64,000 nucleotides of DNA from Brachionus koreanus (Eukaryota > Rotifera > Eurotatoria > Ploima > Brachionidae). Below, in pieces: positions 37,401 to 48,701 of this stretch; within the stretch, counting starts at the first letter, position 1; the number at the start of each line of letters is the position of its first letter. Made by a program: the position numbers and the translations under genes. Location: assembly GCA_016987375.1 (NCBI GenBank), contig PJRA01000263.1, positions 6,037,478 to 6,101,477 on the forward strand, given 5' to 3'. The notes below the pieces were generated by a model that was not told the origin of the DNA, did not search any database, and worked only from the letters and a program-made list of their open reading frames with translations.

Positions 37401-40343
37401 GATGCTGGTGAAGAACTAGATCCTGTGTTAGACAACGTGCTTGAAATGAATTTTATAAAAATTGGAACTTCATTCAAAGTCAAAGTAGGTGACCGGGAAA
37501 TAGACATTGGCAAAGGCTTCCGTTTGTACATAACTACAAAACTCGGAAATCCATCTTATACACCAGAAATATCGGCCAAGACATCCATTATTGATTTCAC
37601 AGTTACCATGAAAGGACTTGAAGATCAGCTTCTAGGCCGGGTTATAAATACAGAAAAAAAAGAATTGGAAAGCGAGAGGCTTAAACTTTTGGAAGATGTA
37701 CAATCAAATAAGAAAAAAATGAAAGAACTTGAAGATAATTTGCTATACCGATTAACGAGCACACAGGGCTCATTAGTTGACGATGAAAATTTGATCAATG
37801 TGCTGAATGTAACTAAAACAACATCTATAGACGTTAGTCATAAACTTCAAGTTGCTGCAGAAACAGGTGAAAAAATTAATATAGCACGTGAAGAGTTTAG
37901 ACCAGTGGCTACAAGAGGTAGCATTTTGTATTTTTTGATTGTCGAAATGTCAATGGTAAATATTATGTATCAAACTTCATTGAGGCAATTTTTACAATTG
38001 TTCGACTTGTCAATGGAACACTCACCAAAATCACCCATAACTTCTAAACGTATACAAAATATCATTGAATACATGACATTTGAAGTGTTTCAATATACAG
38101 TCAGGGGTTTCTACGAAGAGCATAAATTCATGTTCACTCTACTTCTAACTCTTAAAATAGACATGCATTCAAACAAAATAAGGCATGAAGAATTTCAGAC
38201 TTTGATCAAAGGAGGAGCATCACTTGATTTAAATGTTGTACAACCAAAACCATGCAAGTGGATTACAGATTCAACATGGCTTAATTTGGTTGAATTAAGC
38301 AAACTTTATCAGTTTTCAGCAATTTTAGATCAAATACCTCGTAATGAAAAACAATGGAAACAATGGTTTGATAAAGATGCACCTGAAGAAGAGGTTATTC
38401 CTGATGGTTACAGCACTTCATTGGACATATTCAGAAAGCTTCTCTTAATTAGATCTTGGTGTCCTGATCGAACTCTACCTCAAGCTAAAAAATATATAGC
38501 AGATTCGATTGGCGAAAAGTTTGTTGAAGGGGTAATTCTTGATTTAGAAAAAATGTTCGAAGAGTCCGACCCGCGTACACCCTTAGTATGCTTTTTGTCA
38601 ATGGGTTCAGATCCGACAACCACTATTGAGCAATTAGCTAAACGAAAAGCAATTGAAGCTAAGGCAATTAGTATGGGCCAAGGTCAAGAAGTTCATGCTA
38701 GAAGATTAGTTAGTTCGGCAATGTCCTCTGGTGGCTGGGTTTTGCTTCAAAATTGTCACTTGTCACTCGATTTTTGTAATGAAATACTTGACATTTTATT
38801 AATAAACGATCAAATTCATGACAACTTCAGAATTTGGATAACTACCGAGCCTCACGCTAAATTTCCTATCGGTCTTCTTCAAATATCCATAAAATACACA
38901 GCTGAACCTCCCCAAGGTATTAAAGCAGGTCTTAAACGAACATTCCAAGGCCTTAGCCCTGACTTTCTCGAAATATCCAACTTGCCCCAATGGAAGCCTC
39001 TTTTGTACGGTGTTTCATTTTTGCACACAATCGTACAAGAGAGAAGAAAATTTGGTCCTCTTGGATGGAATATTCCATATGAATTTAATGCTTCTGACTA
39101 TAACGCCACTGTTCAGTTTATTCAAAATCATTTGGACGAATTGGATATCAAGCGAGGTATTTCATGGACAACTGTTCGTTATATGATAGGCGAATGTCAA
39201 TACGGAGGACGTGTTACCGATGATTTTGACAAAAAGCTACTCAATACATTCACTCTGAAATGGTTTGGCGAAAACATGTTCGCTCCAACATTTTTTTTCA
39301 ATGATAAAAACTACTCTTTACCTAAATACAATAGAATGGAAGATTTAATGAATTTTATTAACTCTCTGCCTGCTAATGATAGACCAGAACCTTTTGGTCT
39401 TCATGCCAATGCAGACATAACGTATCAAACAAATACTGCTAAAACTGTGCTGGACACAATCCTTAACATTCAGCCAAAAGAATCATCAGGTGGCTCAGGT
39501 GAAACAAGAGAAGCTGTTGTCTATAGAATAGCACAAGATATGCTCGACAAACTTCCAGCAGATTACATTCCACATGAGGTAAAAGCGCGACTTATAAAGA
39601 TGGACCCACTCACTTCAATGAACATTTTCTTGAGACAAGAAATTGATCGAATGCAAAAGGTAATTGCCACTGTTAGAAAGACTTTGGTCGATCTTAAACT
39701 TGGCATTGACGGCACTATAATTATGAATGAAAATTTACGCAATGCTCTTGATTTTATTTATGATGCGAAAATTCCAAATTTGTGGCAAAAAATCTCTTGG
39801 GAATCGTCTACATTAGGATTTTGGTTCACTGAATTAATTGAAAGAAATAACCAATTTAGAAAATGGATTTTCGAAGAGAAACCATTGTGTTTTTGGATGA
39901 CAGGTTTTTTTAACGCCCAAGGATTTTTAACTGCCATGAGACAAGAGGTAACTAGAATGAATAAAGATAAAGGTTGGGCTTTGGACACAGTTACTTTGAC
40001 TAATGAAGTAACAAATAAAATGAAAGATGAAGTGACTACACCGCCAAGTGTTGGTGTTTATGTTTATGGACTATTTTTGGAAGGAGCTGCTTGGAGTAAA
40101 ACAAATTCAAGATTAGTTGAATCGAAAAACAAGATTTTGTTTGATCCAATGCCTGTAATACATATTTCAGCCACTAGTGCCGATGGAGCTAATTTGAACA
40201 AAAATCAAAATTATGTCTGTCCGATTTATAAGAAACCGAAGCGAACGGATCGAACGTTTATTGCCACCATTAATTTGAGAACTAATGTAGCACCTGAAAC
40301 TTGGACTCTAAGAGGAACTTGTTTATTATGTGACACTAAATAA
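22418..40343 (+). CDS. DNAH5: Axonemal outer-arm dynein heavy chain, DNAH5/DNAH8 type
   Basis: Exons: 22418-22498, 22762-22896, 23654-25063, 25816-28451, 28589-32570, 32711-32874, 32966-33088, 33615-33684, 33739-33992, 34199-34517, 34575-36179, 37323-40343. All phases agree and sum to 13,800 bp (4599 aa; human DNAH5 is about 4620). The N-terminal tail matches DNAH5/8 ([44 protein letters not shown]). Motor P-loops: AAA1 GPAGTGKT (about residue 1950), AAA2 GPSGAGKT (about 2230), AAA3 GEQGTAKT (about 2560), AAA4 GVGGSGKQ (about 2920). Coiled-coil stalk with microtubule-binding tip ([16 protein letters not shown]) is in exon 34575-36179. The C-terminus ends in [11 protein letters not shown]. It drives outer dynein arms of motile cilia by ATP hydrolysis. 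A 59-N gap lies in the intron after 28451. AATAAA at 40435-40440. Confidence 0.96.
22897..23653 (+). other. Intron 2 of dynein gene
   Basis: 757 bp, phase 0. A decoy acceptor near 23191 leads to a stop after ten codons and was not used. The exon from 23654 continues the DNAH5 N-terminal alignment (IEGNQ followed by IDQMENFF). Confidence 0.8.
25064..25815 (+). other. Intron 3 of dynein gene
   Basis: 752 bp, phase 0, joining ...IQDLH to [12 protein letters not shown]. Very AT-rich; nothing else seen. Confidence 0.8.
28462..28520. other. Assembly gap (59 N) inside dynein intron
   Basis: Ns lie between the donor after 28451 and the acceptor before 28589. Coding sequence is intact on both sides, with phase 2 matching (AA + A = Lys), so no exon appears to be lost. 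Confidence 0.95.
33205..33330 (+). CDS. Duplicated, probably mutually exclusive dynein exon
   Basis: Between exons 32966-33088 and 33615-33684 lies a 126-bp open block bounded by AAATAG and GTATTG splice signals. It has the same entry and exit phase as the 123-bp exon upstream. Its peptide ([18 protein letters not shown]...) aligns with that of the standard exon ([18 protein letters not shown]...): shared R, ED, WF, KTI and ER/KR positions. DNAH5/8 proteins have the RF..ED..WF form in the segment between AAA3 and AAA4. Both are multiples of three, so either can be used without changing frame. A second candidate block at 33450-33476 (DAPKKRKKK) partly copies the start of the next exon (DAPEATGD). 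Use in transcripts is not shown. Confidence 0.6.
36180..37322 (+). other. Long dynein intron
   Basis: 1143 bp, phase 0, joining ...NDLQ to [13 protein letters not shown] (AAA5 region). It contains a 47-bp perfect hairpin at 36282-36328 (arms ending in AACTAGACTTTTTTTTTT and its complement). No exon seen inside. Confidence 0.8.
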
Positions 40344-40440
40344 AATTTATTATTTTATTTTATCTTGTATCAATTTTAGAATCACTTGTTTATTTTTAAA
40401 ATATTTTTAAATTAAATTTTTATCAAAAAATATCAATAAA

Positions 40441-40852
40441 ATTTTTTTCGAATTTAATCTGGTTTTGTTATACAAGTCTATTTAAAATAAGCTATTTAAT
40501 TGCTCGATTTTAACCAGATGTTTTCAAATCTAAATACCAATTTGTTGATCTATTGTGGCTCAAAAATTGTTTTTTTTTTTCAATTTTCAGTGTTGTTTAA
40601 AAACAAAATCTCATTAATGGCTATCAGAAAATTGGGTAAAACCAATCAATCATTCAAAGGTTGTATTTTTTTTTCAATTTAAGTTATAATAAATTCTTGA
40701 ATTTATAGTTATTCTTGTTAGATTTGTTCCAAAAAGAAAAAAAATATGATTTTATCAAAGAGCAGGTCCAGATTAACAATTAAACACTTAAAAATACAGA
40801 AAAAAAATTTTCAATTTAGCCTTTAAAACTACTATTTGTTTTTCGGAGTGAC
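40441..40852. other. Intergenic, no feature seen
   Basis: AT-rich spacer between the dynein 3' end and the TIR element. The short open frame at 40500-40682 has no recognisable similarity. Confidence 0.5.
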
Positions 40853-40854
40853 TA

Positions 40855-41780
40855 TTTCTACACTGTGTTACAATAAAATATTTTATTCCTACATTTAATC
40901 TAAATTTCTTTATAATGAAACACAATCTAGAAAAAATTAATTTATTGATTCAAGTAAGAAAATACAAAATTGACCGTAAAAAAATAAAAATAATCGCAAA
41001 TATTTCTAATTAAGATTAAAAGTTTTTGGACCGTGTTCGCTTAGAAATCGGTTTCTCGCCAGCAGGCTGTGTTTTTCTTTTGTTGATATTAAAGTAGCAA
41101 AATTTTTTATTGGTTCACGCAGGACGTCCCACACGATTAAGAACTTTATTTACTATTATTTTAGGTTATAGCTCACACATATCAGACTGTTCAGCTAATT
41201 GGACATCGTCTATTTCTAATTCATCGCTCACCGGATTAATAGAAGTATAGACATCACTAAAATCGAGTCCTTCTAAATTTAGGTGTAGAAGTATTAAGAC
41301 ATGGTGCTTGAGAATTAAAAGTTGACTATTTTGACTATTTTGAACATTGTTTGTCTGCAAACTTTTCAAATATGACTCAAGTTGACTTTTTTGTGATAAA
41401 AACTCATTTTCGCCAGCTGAGCAAACTAGATTTGTAATTTCTTCACAGAGATTTTATATCTTATGGAATTTTATAGACTCTTTGCTTAGACAAAACACAA
41501 TCAGCTTTTATTAATTGTGAACTTCGAATTTCTATTGGAACTTTGTTGTCATTTCACCAAGAATCTAGCTGGTTTTTAAACCCTGAATAAGCATTAAATT
41601 TTTGGTCAAAAAATTCCAGATTTATATATTCGGGCGTATATATCTCCATTTTTGAAATAGAACATTAACTAAATCTTAAACTTTTTTGGTCTTTAAAAAC
41701 TATATTTTCAACGCATTTATATGATCAGTGTACAAAATATTTTATTGTATAAAATATTTTATTGCAACACAGTGTAGAAA
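40855..41780 (-). mobile_element. DNA transposon, ~31-bp TIRs, TA target duplication, decayed ORF
   Basis: The left end TTTCTACACTGTGTTACAAT and the right end (its reverse complement with one change, then AAA) form TIRs of about 31 bp. The 926-bp element is flanked by TA on both sides (40853-40854, 41781-41782), as in Tc1/mariner/pogo elements. The minus strand carries a degraded frame from about 41650 to 41030: MEIYTPEYINLEFFDQKF..., QLIKADCVLSKQRVYKIP..., a leucine-rich part, an acidic stretch and a basic tail (GEKPISKRTRS), with several in-frame stops. No DDE motif could be picked out, so the superfamily is not settled. Confidence 0.75.
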
Positions 41781-41926
41781 TAAGGCTGTCCTTTGTTTTT
41801 TCAAAAAATTTAGTGTGTGTGTGTTTTAAAGGTATCCTTTTATTTATTTTTTTATTTTTCGCTTCTTTAAAGGATGGATTTTTTAACATCTTTCTTATTC
41901 AAAAAAACTTTAACTCATAATATCAT

Positions 41927-42019
41927 ATGTTAAAATAAAAAGAATTCATTGCCCTTTTCAATGAACAAACATTTAGGCATATCATTTTGAAGGGCAATGA
42001 ATTCTTTTTATTTTAACAT
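41927..42019. repeat. Perfect 30-bp inverted repeat (hairpin)
   Basis: Arms 41927-41956 and 41990-42019 are exact reverse complements (one arm reads AAGGGCAATGAATTC... toward the outside), separated by 33 bp. Probably a MITE or foldback. Confidence 0.85.
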
Positions 42020-42121
42020 TTTGTTCATTTATTTCTTAGAAAATATTATAAAATATGAAAAGTTTAATTAAAAATTTTGAAGCTTTGGTACTGTTATATC
42101 ATTATTGAAAAAAAAGCCTAT

Positions 42122-42194
42122 CAATAACATAACCAACTCGTGTGTTTAAAGTAGCTCTTTAAACACACGAGTTGTTTAGTTGGTTATGTTATTG
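42122..42194. repeat. Hairpin with 30-bp arms, 6-nt interruption in right arm
   Basis: The left arm 42122-42151 (CAATAACATAACCAACTCGT...) is matched by 42157-42194 in reverse complement, except for a six-base insertion. The loop is 5 bp. It lies just upstream of the mariner relic. Confidence 0.85.
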
Positions 42195-42204
42195 TTTAGA
42201 ATAT

Positions 42205-42890
42205 CTTGATCAGAATGCTCTGCGAACGACTTTTGAGAGCAACCTTAATCTTAATACTCGCCAATAATAAACGTTGCCGAATTGTTTCTCATAATTTGAC
42301 AGATTTCGATATTCAACGTCTAAAAATCTTTAAAGTGAACCGTTTTTCAGACTGATTACTACATGTTATGAGAAATAGATCTATTTTCGAAATTATGTTA
42401 ACAAAAATCAATGGTTTAACCCATCTCAACAAGCTTAGCCAGTTGTGAAAATAAAACGCTTTAATAAAACGATCATGTTGTGTGTTTGATGGAATTTAAA
42501 AAAGGATAATACACTTTGAGCTGGTTCCTATTTGAGCGGTAACGGTCATTCTATAAATGCAGAACTTTATTCTGAACAATTAAAACGAATTTATGCTTCA
42601 CTTCAAGAAAAATATCCTTCTTTGGTCAACCCAAAGCTACATTCGTTTCATCAAGATAACGTTAGATCTCATACAGCAAGAAGAACAATGGGAAAAATAG
42701 AAGAACTGAAAGGGATCAAACTTTTTTTAATCCAGCAGGCACTTTACTAGCCAAGACAAGTAGAATAAGGCTTTTGTGATTTTTTATGCTCCAAAAACCG
42801 TAAATGGTACAAGAGAGGGATTGAACTAGAAGCTGATAGATTGCTAAAGAATATTGGTTTATATTTGAAGATTAGCTAACTATTGCTTTT
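42205..42890 (+). pseudogene. Mariner transposase relic
   Basis: Diagnostic mariner segments are readable with stops and frame changes between them. They are QWFNPSQQA, MLCV(stop)W (family MLCVWWD), INAELYSEQLKRIYASLQEKYP, HQDNVRSHTARRTMGKIEEL (the second catalytic Asp region) and, in another frame, FLCSKNRKWYKRGIELEADR near the end. The upstream helix-turn-helix part is largely unrecognisable. Several in-frame stops make it inactive. Clear terminal inverted repeats were not identified. Confidence 0.85.
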
Positions 42891-43194
42891 TTTTTATTAA
42901 TAAATTAAAATAAAAATGAAGTTTAAAAAAAAGCTAAATTTTTTGACTCACCCTAATATTTATCTCTCTATAACAAAAAATAGAATATAGAATTAATTCA
43001 TTGGAACATAGACAAGATTCATTTTATTAGTAATTTCAAAGCTCAGACAAATTATTTTTACACGATTTATTCAAATTTATTCTCATAATTTACGAAATTA
43101 CGAATATATGTGTATAAAAAAAAAATTATTTTTATATAATTATATTTTCTAAATTTCAAAAAAAAATTTCTTGAGATAAGCATTTTTAAACAGA

Positions 43195-44158
43195 ATGGAA
43201 GTTGACTCTGAATCTACACTCCAAGAATATAAAATTCAATTAGAACAAGTCGAAATTGCTTTGAAATCACAGCCTGAAAATGATGAACTTCTTAGATTAA
43301 AATCTGATTTAGAGGTAAATTTTAAATGTCATTAAATTAAAATTTTCTTAGTCTGTTTTCAATAGGAAGTAATAAAACTAACTGAAGATTTGATTGCTGA
43401 AGAAGCCGATGAAGCTAAATCGAAGGCAAAAGTAGATATAAATTGGCGGCCTAGTGACAAATGTATGGCGATTTGGCGAGTTGATGGTAAGTATTATTCG
43501 GCAACTGTCAGACAAATTTTCGACGATGGATCATGCACCGTAGTTTTTGATGGCCAAGCTAGTATCGAATTGTCTCAGGTAAACTAATTTACTTCAAGAG
43601 AAAAACGTTCATATAAATTGAATTTTTTAAGGTAAGCCAATTACTGCCTCGTTCAAAAAACGCTCATACTATTTCTAACGATTCTCTTGTTCAAAAATCT
43701 AGTTCAAAAGTTAGTGGAAACAAAAAAGCTTTTTCAAAGTAAAAATTTATTTATTTTTTTAAATTAGTTAATTTGCCAATAATTTTAATGTTAGAAAAGA
43801 ACTTGAAACCAAATTGAGAGAAGCCAAAAAGCGCAAGCGAGAAAAATTTGCTGAAAAAATTAAAGTTATGGACGAAATAAGTGAAAAAGAAAAAAACAAA
43901 TGGAAGAATTTCAACACTAAACTGGCATCCAAAACATGGAAGGGAGTTGTAAAGAAAAGTAAATTTGAGATTCCATCTGATCATGAAAATAAAATTGGAG
44001 TTGGAACCAACAGCTTATTAAACCGTCCAATTAGTGCAAATGGTGTCATTCTACCATCGAATACTAATTCTTCCGCACAGGCATCAGCCAATACTGCCAA
44101 TACTTCAACTAAATCTAGATATTCAGCTCAAAGCTATCGAACATCGACATATCATTAA
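43195..44158 (+). CDS. SMNDC1: SMNDC1 / SPF30, Tudor-domain splicing factor
   Basis: Exons 43195-43314, 43366-43578, 43632-43738, 43795-44158 (804 bp, 267 aa; human 238 aa); phases agree. An N-terminal coiled coil (YKIQLEQVEIAL ... LKSDLEEVIKLTEDL) aligns with the start of human SMNDC1. A Tudor domain follows (about residues 67-115: WRPSDKCMAIW.VDGKYYSATV). Then comes the conserved basic segment SKKELETKLREAKKRKREK and the KWKNFNTK...GVGTNSL block near the C-terminus. The protein binds dimethylarginine on Sm proteins through its Tudor domain and is needed for assembly of the U4/U5/U6 tri-snRNP into the spliceosome; it acts in the nucleus. The Ser/Thr/Asn-rich C-terminal extension after GVGTNSLLNRPIS is longer than in vertebrates. 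The ATG at 43195 follows a CAG and a 5' UTR intron is possible. AATAAA at 44204-44209. Confidence 0.95.
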
Positions 44159-44359
44159 AATAATTATTTGTTATAAAAAAAATTTACTTCTTTTACTTGT
44201 TTGAATAAAAATTTTGTAAATTATAATCCTTAATTTTTAATTAATCAAGTAAGTCTTGCGCTGATTAAAGCTACAGCATTAGCTGAATTTCCAAAATTTT
44301 ATTTTGAATTTTTAAATCTACATATTTTTTTGGTTAAAATCTGATGCTAATTCACGACT

Positions 44360-45680
44360 ACAATTGAAGAGTCTTATGGTTGTCTTAAATGTTATCAAAT
44401 TAAAAAAATTTTAAGTCAGCAAAAAATGCTAACATAAGAGTTTATTCTTATCAGAATTACTACTATGATAAACCAAAAAGAACGCATGATAAGTATATTA
44501 ATGACTTTTAAAAAGCAATTAAAAAAAATAATGTAATAAAAGGAATAAAAGGCTCATCTTTATTATCTGATCTTAGATTTTATTTTCCTATTGAATACAC
44601 AGTAATTGATTACATACATTAAATTTTAGAAGAAGTAGTTAAAAGTTTAATGAAGTATTGGTTTGATGAAAAATATTCCAATAGATCTTGTTCTTTGAGA
44701 AAATATTTGAAATCAATTGACCAGACTTTGGTAAAAATTAAGGCTCCTAATTTTATACCAAGATCTCCAAGATCTATTCTTGAAATAGCAAAATGGAAAG
44801 CCAACCAATTTTTTTATTTCATTGTTTATTATTCACTACCGTTATTTCGATGGATTATGCCTTTGGGACAATTTAACCATTTGATTAACTAAGTAGTAGC
44901 AGTTGAGAATTTCCTTCAACCTAGTCTGAATGTTGCTTTTTTGGACGAAATAAATTTTTTATTAAAACATTTTGTTCGAGAAATTGAATTCTATTATGGC
45001 TTAGATACAATGCTATCAGGAGTCCATGAACTCATTTATATAAGCAGTGATTTTAAAAACAATGGTTTTATTAATGACTTCAACTGTTTTGCATTTGAGG
45101 ACATTAATAGACAAGTGTCAAATTTTATAAAAGATAAAAACCATACAGGCGTTCAAATAATTAATTCTTTAAAAATTTTGAAGTTGTTTTATTTTCATAT
45201 GAGTTCATTAAATAAAAATCAGAAAGAAGAAATTTTTGGTTGAACAAAAAATTTAAAAATGAATGGATTTATGGTAAAAATTTAAATAAAAACATTTTAA
45301 ATTGTGAAATCAGAGCAAGCTTTGAACAAAATTATTTTGACCATGAAAATGATTTTAATGTGACAGATTATGTAAGAAAAAAAGATATTTTTTTACGCCA
45401 ACCAATTATAAAAAAGTGAAATCATTAAATTACTGTGCATTAATAGATAGAAAATTTTGCACTATTATTTGCTTTTGTTATGACCAGATGAAGTGTTTGG
45501 CGATATGTTTGTTTTTGTGTAAGCTCCATTTTATAATGAAAAATTTGGAAATTTGAAGTCATCTATTTCAATTTGTACTTTAAGTGATCAGTATCTAATT
45601 GGGGAAATATTTGATCTCAAAAAACGATTTCATCTAGAGCATGAAGAAATGCTATGTATCAAATTTTTCATCCTCTAATA
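44360..45680 (+). pseudogene. CACTA/EnSpm-like transposase relic
   Basis: Successive blocks read as a degraded CACTA-type transposase of the kind common in invertebrates. They include YGCLKC, KPKRTHDKYIND, IKGSSLLSDL, YFPIEYTVIDYIH, IKAPNFIPRSPRSI, EIAKWKANQFFYFIVYYSLP, and after a stop FLLKHFVREIEFYYGLDTML and FINDFNCFAFEDINR. Family members show RSL..ASEWRN.LLYYSLP, then a YG....NVH.L.HL segment and F.AF.FE. Stops at 44890 and 45241 and further frame loss indicate an inactive copy. TIRs were not found. Confidence 0.8.
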
Positions 45681-46045
45681 TACTAAATTATTTTAATTTT
45701 TCTTTTGTAAGTTTTTTTTTAAAATAAATATATTTAAATTCATTTTACAATTAATTAATATGTAATTTAAATCCTTTATTACAGTGGTTCTTGCTAAAAT
45801 GAAACGTTCCATTCTTGAAAAAGTAACGGAATGGAGACGTTGAAGCTGTGAATTTATCAAAAAAATCTTTAAATAATAAAATTTGAGTATTTGGCAACCA
45901 AGTCTCAAAAAAAGGAATAAAGATTAGAATGTGAAGCAGTTGGGGGTCAAATTGTTTTAAGCTCAAATTATTCCAAAGTTAGGGTAACAAAAGCTCAATA
46001 CCGAATTTAGTGCTTCAACGCATATAAATATCTTTAATTTAATTT
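45681..46045. other. Unassigned TE-island sequence
   Basis: AT-rich sequence between the CACTA relic and a dispersed repeat. No reading frame with recognisable similarity. Confidence 0.4.
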
Positions 46046-46049
46046 CTGA

Positions 46050-46410
46050 AATTAATTAAAAATAGGAAAATTTCGATGATAAAATCGAATTCAGCGTAAA
46101 AATTTATGCTAGATCTCAATTTTTTTTTAATATAATTCTTGGACAAATTTATCGAAAAAATTAGATTTTTGAGAGTTGCTTGCGTTTCGGCTTAATGATT
46201 GAGCCCGAGGCCCTATCAAGTCTATATGTTCATGGTATCAAAATGTAGAGAAAATTTATAAAATTCCTATCGGACTAGAATTTTTAATTAGTTTTTTTTT
46301 TTGAAATAAAGTTAAATGAATAAAATTTGCTTTATTTTGTGTTTTTAAAAGTTCTATTTCATAGAGAATTTTTGTGTTTACACTTAATTTTTTTCTTTCA
46401 AAAACTTACT
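46050..46410 (+). repeat. Dispersed repeat, copy 1 of an inverted pair
   Basis: About 360 bp matching, in reverse complement, 54940-55310. The best-conserved core is TTTTTGAGAGTTGCTTGCGT followed by TTCGGCTTAATGATTGAGCC. The flanks include AGGAAAATTTCGATGAT on the left and CATAGAGAATTTTTGTGTTT on the right. Family not recognised; non-coding. Confidence 0.85.
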
Positions 46411-47300
46411 AAATAATTTTTTTTTAATTTCAAAATCGAAAAAATTAATCATTTCTTTTATTGTTAAATATTTTAACAATTATAATGTTTTTTTCAACTT
46501 TTTTATTTGAATTACTCTATGACGTTTAATCGTTTCTTTTGTCTTAAAATATTTTTCTATAATTGTTTTATAATCTTCACCTTCACCATAACTAGTTTTT
46601 ACTTAAAATTTAAATCAAATTCTTTAAGTTTTTTTGTACTTTGCTTGACATCATTATTCCCATATCCCCAAGTTTGAAAAAAAAATCGCCTAGCTATCCG
46701 TAAAAATAAACTACATTCGGTTTTTATATTCAGAAAAAAGCACCGTATGTACTTAACTAAAATAATCCGAAATTTATGGGACATAGATGTGTTCACTGAT
46801 TTAAAAGACAAATGCATGCCCAGACTTGTTATATTTGACATAATACAGGCATGGCGCAAAACAGAACAAGAAATAGAGGCTATAGAAATAGAATCATTTA
46901 CTTTTATTTTTAGTAACTACCTACGATTAATTTGAAGCTATAAGTTCACTATGGATTTAACTACTCTTGGAAAAAGATGATTCTATTTAAAGAACATGAT
47001 CGTTTTTGGAATTAAATAATTGACAGATAAATTTTGATTTCTGAATTTTTAGCGATGGAAATATTCCAAAACTCCATTATTCTAAAAATATTTTGTGTTG
47101 TTATTTTTTTAAAAATTTTAATTAAAACCATATTTTGAAATGCTTTAGCACATTTTTTTTCTTCCCTTGTTTTTGTCATTAATTAATCCGCTTAACAATT
47201 TTAGATCTTTTTATTTAAGAATTCAGGATTTTTAAAATACAGCTCAAATGAAATTAAAAATGATGTTTTACTTCAATTTTTCGGATTAATTCTGATAAAT
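46411..47300. other. TE-island sequence, no clear frame
   Basis: A 62-codon frame at 46747-46935 and its antisense shadow show no family similarity. It may be the worn upstream part of the hAT relic that follows. Confidence 0.35.
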
Positions 47301-47308
47301 TTCCAAAA

Positions 47309-47460
47309 TTGTTTCAAGTTGACAAAATCTTTTTGAGTATCCCGGCAACTGCTGCCCCTCCTGAATCAGATTTTAGTATTTCTGGTGAAATTGAACAGAG
47401 AAGTCGCCTAAATCCCCAATTTTTGAATAAAATACAATTTATTAAATATAATAAGTTTGG
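47309..47460 (+). pseudogene. hAT transposase C-terminal dimerisation-domain relic
   Basis: The plus-strand frame contains FLSIPATAAPPESDFSISGE followed by RSRLNPQFLNKIQFIKYN. This is the classic hAT C-terminal signature (L.IPATSAPSER.FS.AG...R..L.P..V..L.FI.YN) with substitutions. Only this domain is recognisable. Confidence 0.85.
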
Positions 47461-47576
47461 TGAATTTGCAAATTTTAGATGGACCTTTGTAGACAACGCC
47501 CCATTTTATAACACAGGATGGGGTAGAAATATAATGAATTCAATGTTTATTGTCTCTAGAATTATGATGTAAAATT

Positions 47577-48324
47577 CAGTGGTGATTCGCTATATGGATT
47601 TTACCAAATTATACGTAAAATTACGTAAAATATTAGCCAAAAAAATTTTAATTTTTTTTTACGTAAATTTACGTAAAATTCAATTTTATTAAAAGTAAAA
47701 ATAGGTAAAATTTGAGAAAAAATAGAAAAAAAACTTGGAAAATTTATTAAATATAATTAAACATATTTTTTTCTTATGTTATACTAATGATTTGACCACT
47801 CTTCATCTTTAACTATTACAATAGGAATAACCTTTTTTAAGTGGTCAATATATCAATAATATTTTTCTGGACTCTAAGTCTTTTCAAATTCCCGGATATC
47901 AGCAATAGCATCGTCATCATTTGAAATCTCCTTTTTCCTAGCCAAATTTAAGATCGTTCCAAACCATCTCAATCGGATTCAATCTGGCGACTTGGATGAA
48001 GATTTAATCTTAAAATATTATTAGTAAACTAACCCTGAAATAATCTTAAAGAAAAAAAGTAAATTTTAAAAAAAATTAATCAATAAAACAGTTTTTTTAA
48101 AAATTGCGAAAGAATCCTACTTTTAAAGAAGCTTGGGAAAGAGCACAAAATTGTTTAAGATGGACTAACAAAAGAACCGTAAACATTTCACGTAAGTTAT
48201 TGTAAACTTTCGTAAATTTACTAATTTTACAAAAGTCATTTGGTGTGTTAATTTACCAAAATTTACATAATTTTTGGTAATTTTACTTAAAATTTGGTAA
48301 GATCCATGTAGCGAATAACAGTTG
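47577..48324 (-). mobile_element. Tc1-like element relic with imperfect ~50-bp TIRs
   Basis: The left terminus (GATTCGCTATATGGATTTTACC...) and right terminus (reverse complement ATTCGCTACATGGATCTTACC...) form inverted repeats of about 50 bp with mismatches. They are rich in ACGTAAAATTACGT-like sub-repeats. The minus strand inside (about 48010-47790) retains SP..NPIEMVWNDLK, the region around the third catalytic acidic residue of Tc1-type DDE transposases, then KKEISNDDDAIADI. It is truncated and inactive. Confidence 0.72.
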
Positions 48325-48701
48325 TAAGTTTCCAAATAAAGTGGATTTATAATAAGATAACATGAGCTGAGATGATAAAGAAAAAAAACTTTTAATCTAA
48401 TTAACATTTTTCAATGAATCTTAAAGAAAAATGAACCCAAACAAGAATAGGTTTAATTAAATCATTTGATAGTTTTTCTGGTTCTTTTTTTTTAATTGAA
48501 ATATATTTATATTTTCCGAAGGAGCTTAATTACTTTGATACAGAAAACAAAGTTTCAATTTGATAAATAAAAAAATTTCAATTTTTTTTTTAATTTTAAT
48601 TATTTTATGACTAAATAACTGACAGTTGGGATATAATAAATTTTCAAAGATTTACATTGATTTTTAGTTTCTAATTGATGATTTTATTAATGCAAATTAT
48701 T

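Noticed and set aside
40500..40682. 60-codon plus-strand open frame between dynein and the TIR element
   Set aside because: No recognisable similarity and no splice context. It looks like chance ORF in AT-rich spacer.
46747..46935. 62-codon frame in the TE island
   Set aside because: It could be a worn hAT fragment, but no motif supports this, so it was not annotated as a gene.
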